Made by a program: the position numbers and the translations under genes
NCBI GenBank assembly: GCA_900553865.1
Contig: USFC01000030.1
Coordinates: 1 to 16,235 of the forward strand
Source of the DNA: an uncultured Clostridium sp.
GTDB lineage: Bacteria > Bacillota > Clostridia > TANB77 > CAG-508
Length of the DNA stretch: 16,235 nucleotides
Direction: 5' to 3'
The notes under the pieces: model-generated
Told to the model about the DNA's origin: nothing
Seen by the model: the letters and a program-made list of their open reading frames with translations, nothing else
The model's database searches: none
Part shown: piece by piece, positions 14,205-16,235 of the stretch
Position numbering within the stretch: the stretch's first letter is position 1
How the letters are laid out: every line of letters starts with the position of its first letter

Positions 14205-14771
14205 ATGAACAAAAAAATTTTAGTATCTTTATCAATTATATTATTCACCATATTTTCATTCACAATCTGCCAAGCAACAGATGATGTAATGAAAGGTGTC
14301 ACAAATAATATACGTAATTTTGTTGGTGGTGTTGAAAATACTGTAGAAAATGCAGCACTTGGTGCTTCAAATGTATCAAAAAATATTACAAGTGGAGCAG
14401 AAAATAAAATGGATGCTGTACGTACTGATTCTACTATTGGTACTAGATATAATGCTGCACGAACAAGTACAGATACTACCACTGTTACAGGAATGTCTCA
14501 AACTGCTTGGACTTGGCTTATATTAGGTGTTGCTGCTATTGCTATTATTGCAGTTGTTTGGTATTATTCTATGCAATTTACTAATACTGGACGTAAAGGT
14601 AATAACAATAATAATGATATAGTTTCTTTTTCTATTAATTCACCTTCTTTATATACATTTTTAATATGCTCATTAATAGTAGATTTTGCTTTTCCAAACA
14701 ATTTTGACATTTGCTCTTGTGTAAGCCACACAGTTTCATCTTTTAGGTTTACTTCTAATCTTACTCCTTGA
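14205..14771 (+). CDS. Secreted/membrane protein with signal peptide and TM; C-terminus replaced by antisense of rhuM
   Basis: AAGGAGG precedes ATG. The product starts with a clear signal peptide (MNKKILVSLSIILFTIFSFT, cleavage near CQATD), followed by a polar Asn/Val/Thr-rich region with a repeat-like pattern (NIRNFVGGVENTVENAA, GASNVSKNITSGAENKM). A TM segment spans about 101-121 (TWLILGVAAIAIIAVVWYYS), ending FTNTGRKGNNNNN. Similar small Clostridia proteins normally end close to this point. From about codon 139 the frame runs into the reverse strand of the rhuM fragment and encodes implausible sequence to TGA, so the natural 3' end was lost at a junction near 14603-14625. Function is unknown; a type I membrane topology is likely. 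Confidence 0.65.
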   Translation: MNKKILVSLSIILFTIFSFTICQATDDVMKGVTNNIRNFVGGVENTVENAALGASNVSKNITSGAENKMDAVRTDSTIGTRYNAARTSTDTTTVTGMSQTAWTWLILGVAAIAIIAVVWYYSMQFTNTGRKGNNNNNDIVSFSINSPSLYTFLICSLIVDFAFPNNFDICSCVSHTVSSFRFTSNLTP

Positions 14772-14809
14772 TTTTCAAATAAAATAATTTCATTCTTTTT
14801 TTCGTCCAT
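14564..14809 (-). pseudogene. rhuM: Virulence RhuM-family protein, N-terminal fragment
   Basis: The first 60 or so residues match the RhuM family: NEIILFENQGVRLEVNLKDE, TVWLTQEQMSKLFGKAKSTI, NEHIKNVYKEGEL. RhuM proteins are normally several hundred residues and are carried on integrative elements and pathogenicity islands; their biochemical role is unsettled. Here homology stops at about IEKETI and the frame continues into antisense of the secreted protein gene. ATG at 14809 has AAAGGATG upstream. Two convergent genes thus lose their 3' ends at one point, consistent with a deletion or other join. The fragment is not expected to be functional. Confidence 0.85.
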
Positions 14810-14980
14810 AAGAACACATCCTTTATTATATAAAATTTAGTTCTTAGTATATTTGTTGGTATTTATATATTATAACTTTTTGCATTTTTGAACTATTGTA
14901 CATATTTTATAATAAGAACAAATATTTGTCTATACTTCACGACAAAATTATTGATTATTTTTATTTAAAACTGTCGCGGC

Positions 14981-15064
14981 ATCAAAGTTTTGCGCAATAA
15001 GGCGTAGGAGTAAAATATATAGGCATACCATTTAATGCCCTACAACCACTTTACTTACAACCAC
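14981..15064. repeat. Structured element, copy 1 (upstream of rhuM fragment)
   Basis: Plus strand: ATCAAAGTTTTGCGCAA (14981-14997), then GTAGGA (15004-15009), AAAATATA, an arm GGCAT (15022-15026) with ATGCC (15035-15039), then CTAC (15040-15043) able to pair with GTAG (15004-15007). Two direct copies of TACAACCAC follow (15041-15049, 15056-15064). The conserved words recur at 15928-15989 with different hairpin bases that still pair. The element begins 171 bases ahead of the rhuM ATG. The rest of 14810-15150 holds no gene. Confidence 0.6.
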
Positions 15065-15150
15065 CCCTCTTATAGCTTGCTATCAAAATTGAATCTTAAC
15101 TGATTTTATAATTTATCCTTTATAATTTTATATTCAAATTATTTTTTATA

Positions 15151-15753
15151 TTAAAATTTTACAAAAATCTCTAAAATCTTCAAATCACTATATTTGCCGT
15201 ATTTTTGCAACAACAAACTTGTTCTTCTAATTTTAGAAACAGTATCAAATAAATAAGTCATTCCTTTAGCAGCAAGGTATTGGCTTTGGACTGGAACAAT
15301 AATTTCATTACTACATGCTAAACAATTTATAGGAATTAGTCCTAATGAAGGCATGCAGTCAATTAAAACATAGTCATAATTATTTTTTATAGTATTTAAG
15401 CAGTTTTTTAATACAAATTCTCTACTCATAGTATTTCCTAAAGAAAGTTCTACCCCTGAAAGGCTTAAATCTGAAGGAATCAAATCTATACCTTCTTTAT
15501 GGTGCAATATACCATCGTTAATATTTAATTTTTCATCCATCATTTCTGCATTCATTATTTCAGTTAATCTTATTGGCATTTCTTCTAGTTTATTATATCC
15601 TAGACAAGTAGTAAGGTTTCCTTGCGGATCTGCATCGACTAGCAAAACCTTTTTTCCTTCCTTTGCAAGAGCAACTCTTAACGAAAGCGTTGTTGTAGTT
15701 TTTTCAACTCCGCCTTTTTGGTTTGCAATTGCAATTACTTTTGTATCTTGCAT
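15151..15753 (-). pseudogene. parA: ParA/Soj-type partition ATPase, C-terminally truncated with altered Walker A
   Basis: ParA ATPases position DNA with a ParB-like partner. The sequence shows VIAIANQKGGVEKTTTTL (deviant Walker A), LLVDADPQGNLTTCLGYN (Walker A'), YDYVLIDCMPSLGLIPINCL (Walker B), and IIVPVQSQYLAAKGMTYL. In KGGVGKT the second glycine of the loop is glutamate here (codon 17, 15703-15705, GAA), expected to hinder nucleotide binding. Homology ends after TVSKIRR near 15225; the last 20-odd residues are unrelated and about 60 C-terminal residues are missing. I chose ATG at 15753, with GGAGG close upstream, over the one at 15807. No parB is visible. This is very likely a dead relic of an integrative element or plasmid. 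Confidence 0.85.
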
Positions 15754-15883
15754 TTTTCCCTCCTTTTTCTGAAGGTATAAAAAATAAGCCGAACAAACTT
15801 TATTCAACTTAACTCTTAGATATTATTTCAATAACTATATTTAATAGGAATTTTAAAATAAAATTATAATATTATTTGTATAT

Positions 15884-15913
15884 TTGAATGCAAAATATGA
15901 AAAGTGATATCAT
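15884..15913 (+). promoter_or_regulatory. Possible plus-strand promoter into structured element copy 2
   Basis: TTGAAT (15884-15889), 18-base spacer, TATCAT (15908-15913). Transcription would start near 15920 and run through the element at 15928-16028. A moderate match in AT-rich DNA, so chance is possible. Confidence 0.3.
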
Positions 15914-15927
15914 AGGGGGTTACTATT

Positions 15928-16028
15928 ATCAAAGTTTTGTGCAAAAAAGAGTAGGAACAAAATATAAAACCATACATATATGGTCCTACCCGTAAAATCT
16001 TGCAATTCCTTGCTATTCCTTGCTATTA
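15928..16028. repeat. Structured element, copy 2 (upstream of parA), with 10-bp tandem repeats
   Basis: Plus strand: ATCAAAGTTTTGTGCAA (15928-15944), GTAGGA (15951-15956), AAAATATA, a hairpin ACCATA (15969-15974) with TATGGT (15979-15984), then CCTAC (15985-15989) pairing with GTAGG (15951-15955). Three tandem 10-base units follow: CTTGCAATTC, CTTGCTATTC, CTTGCTATTA (15999-16028), an iteron-like helical-turn spacing. The element begins 174 bases before the parA ATG, nearly the same spacing as copy 1 to rhuM. Confidence 0.6.
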
Positions 16029-16052
16029 CTAGTATTTAAGCTTTTTATTCTG

Positions 16053-16101
16053 ACAACAAACTTGTTTGATTAAATATAAAAATGTCTTAAAATCGATTTT
16101 A
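16053..16101. repeat. 14-bp direct repeat copy and 14-bp palindrome
   Basis: ACAACAAACTTGTT at 16053-16066 is identical to 15210-15223 in the unrelated tail of parA. A perfect palindrome TAAAATCGATTTTA lies at 16088-16101. No gene is seen from 16029 to the window end; these may be protein-binding sites of the lost element. Confidence 0.35.
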
Positions 16102-16235
16102 GAATGTCACGAATATAGAATTATATTATGGATTTATAATCTAAAATTATATAATACTTATATAAAAAATTATATGAAAAATTTAACTTTACACAAAATT
16201 TTAAATTTTAAAATTTCTGAATCTTAATTACTAAT

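Noticed and set aside
14078..14284. Plus-strand ORF of 68 codons ahead of the secreted protein
   Set aside because: It overlaps the strong ribosome site and true start at 14205, and its content is low-complexity I, F, L and N.
14205..14771. A genuine 188-residue protein over the full open frame
   Set aside because: From about codon 139 the frame is antisense to clear RhuM coding sequence, so only the first part is believed.
14981..16028. CRISPR array from the repeated words near parA
   Set aside because: Only two distant copies, with no regular spacing and no cas genes; the 10-bp and 9-bp units are too short for CRISPR repeats.
1..16235. tRNA or rRNA genes
   Set aside because: No cloverleaf with TTCRANNC-type T-loop and CCA-side pairing, and no rRNA-like GC-rich block, was found by eye.

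Overview
The window is very AT-rich, with tight Shine-Dalgarno sites (GGAGG/AAGGAG), short intergenic gaps and a preference for TAA and TAG stops. The gene content (EtfA, desulfoferrodoxin, MmcQ/YjbR, DUF3781, an XRE regulator with a membrane tail, an ABC transporter with FtsX-type permeases) fits an anaerobic low-GC Bacillota, most likely a Clostridia gut-type genome. This assignment rests on recognising families by eye, not on a search.

Layout. (1) 1-621 is the C-terminal part of EtfA, cut at the window edge and also missing its N-terminal domain; it is butted against a lipoprotein gene. (2) 590-2465 (minus) is a short operon: a 117-aa cytosolic protein, a three-TM protein with an outside domain, and a lipoprotein. 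(3) 2569-4771 (minus) is a run of small Clostridia-type genes: an XRE/TM regulator, a 5'-truncated UlaG-like metallo-beta-lactamase fold protein, a 58-aa GTG-start protein, MmcQ/YjbR, DUF3781 and a GyrI-like protein. (4) 4985-5365 is desulfoferrodoxin, preceded by a 5'-truncated 4Fe-4S protein. (5) 5632-8951 is a permease-ATPase-permease ABC operon with its own promoter. (6) 9247-9979 holds an AbrB-type regulator, a broken small ORF and a broken XRE gene. (7) 10129-10599 is a membrane-anchored protein with a very good bidirectional terminator. (8) About 10650-12190 is an IS110-family element whose upstream leader looks like a bridge RNA. (9) 12223-13497 encodes a secreted CHAT/caspase-like clan CD protease. 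(10) 13858-16235 is a graveyard of integrative-element pieces: a truncated small ORF, a secreted TM protein fused to antisense sequence, truncated RhuM, truncated ParA with a damaged Walker A, and two copies of a structured sequence placed at nearly the same distance upstream of the rhuM and parA starts.

How it fits together. The transporter, reductase and secreted protease are ordinary accessory functions of an anaerobe. Around them sit at least five places where a complete gene meets a fragment of another. These are etfA/lipoprotein, MBL/XRE, 4Fe-4S/permease, secreted protein/rhuM, and the tail of parA. Either the region has been cut and rejoined repeatedly, or some joins are assembly errors; sequence alone cannot separate the two.

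The most interesting signals are the IS110 leader (a closing stem delimiting about 176 nt with two internal domains), the duplicated hairpin element near rhuM/parA (arms changed in a compensatory way), two nearly identical promoter modules in front of unrelated genes, and the exported caspase-like protein behind an inverted repeat that overlaps its promoter.
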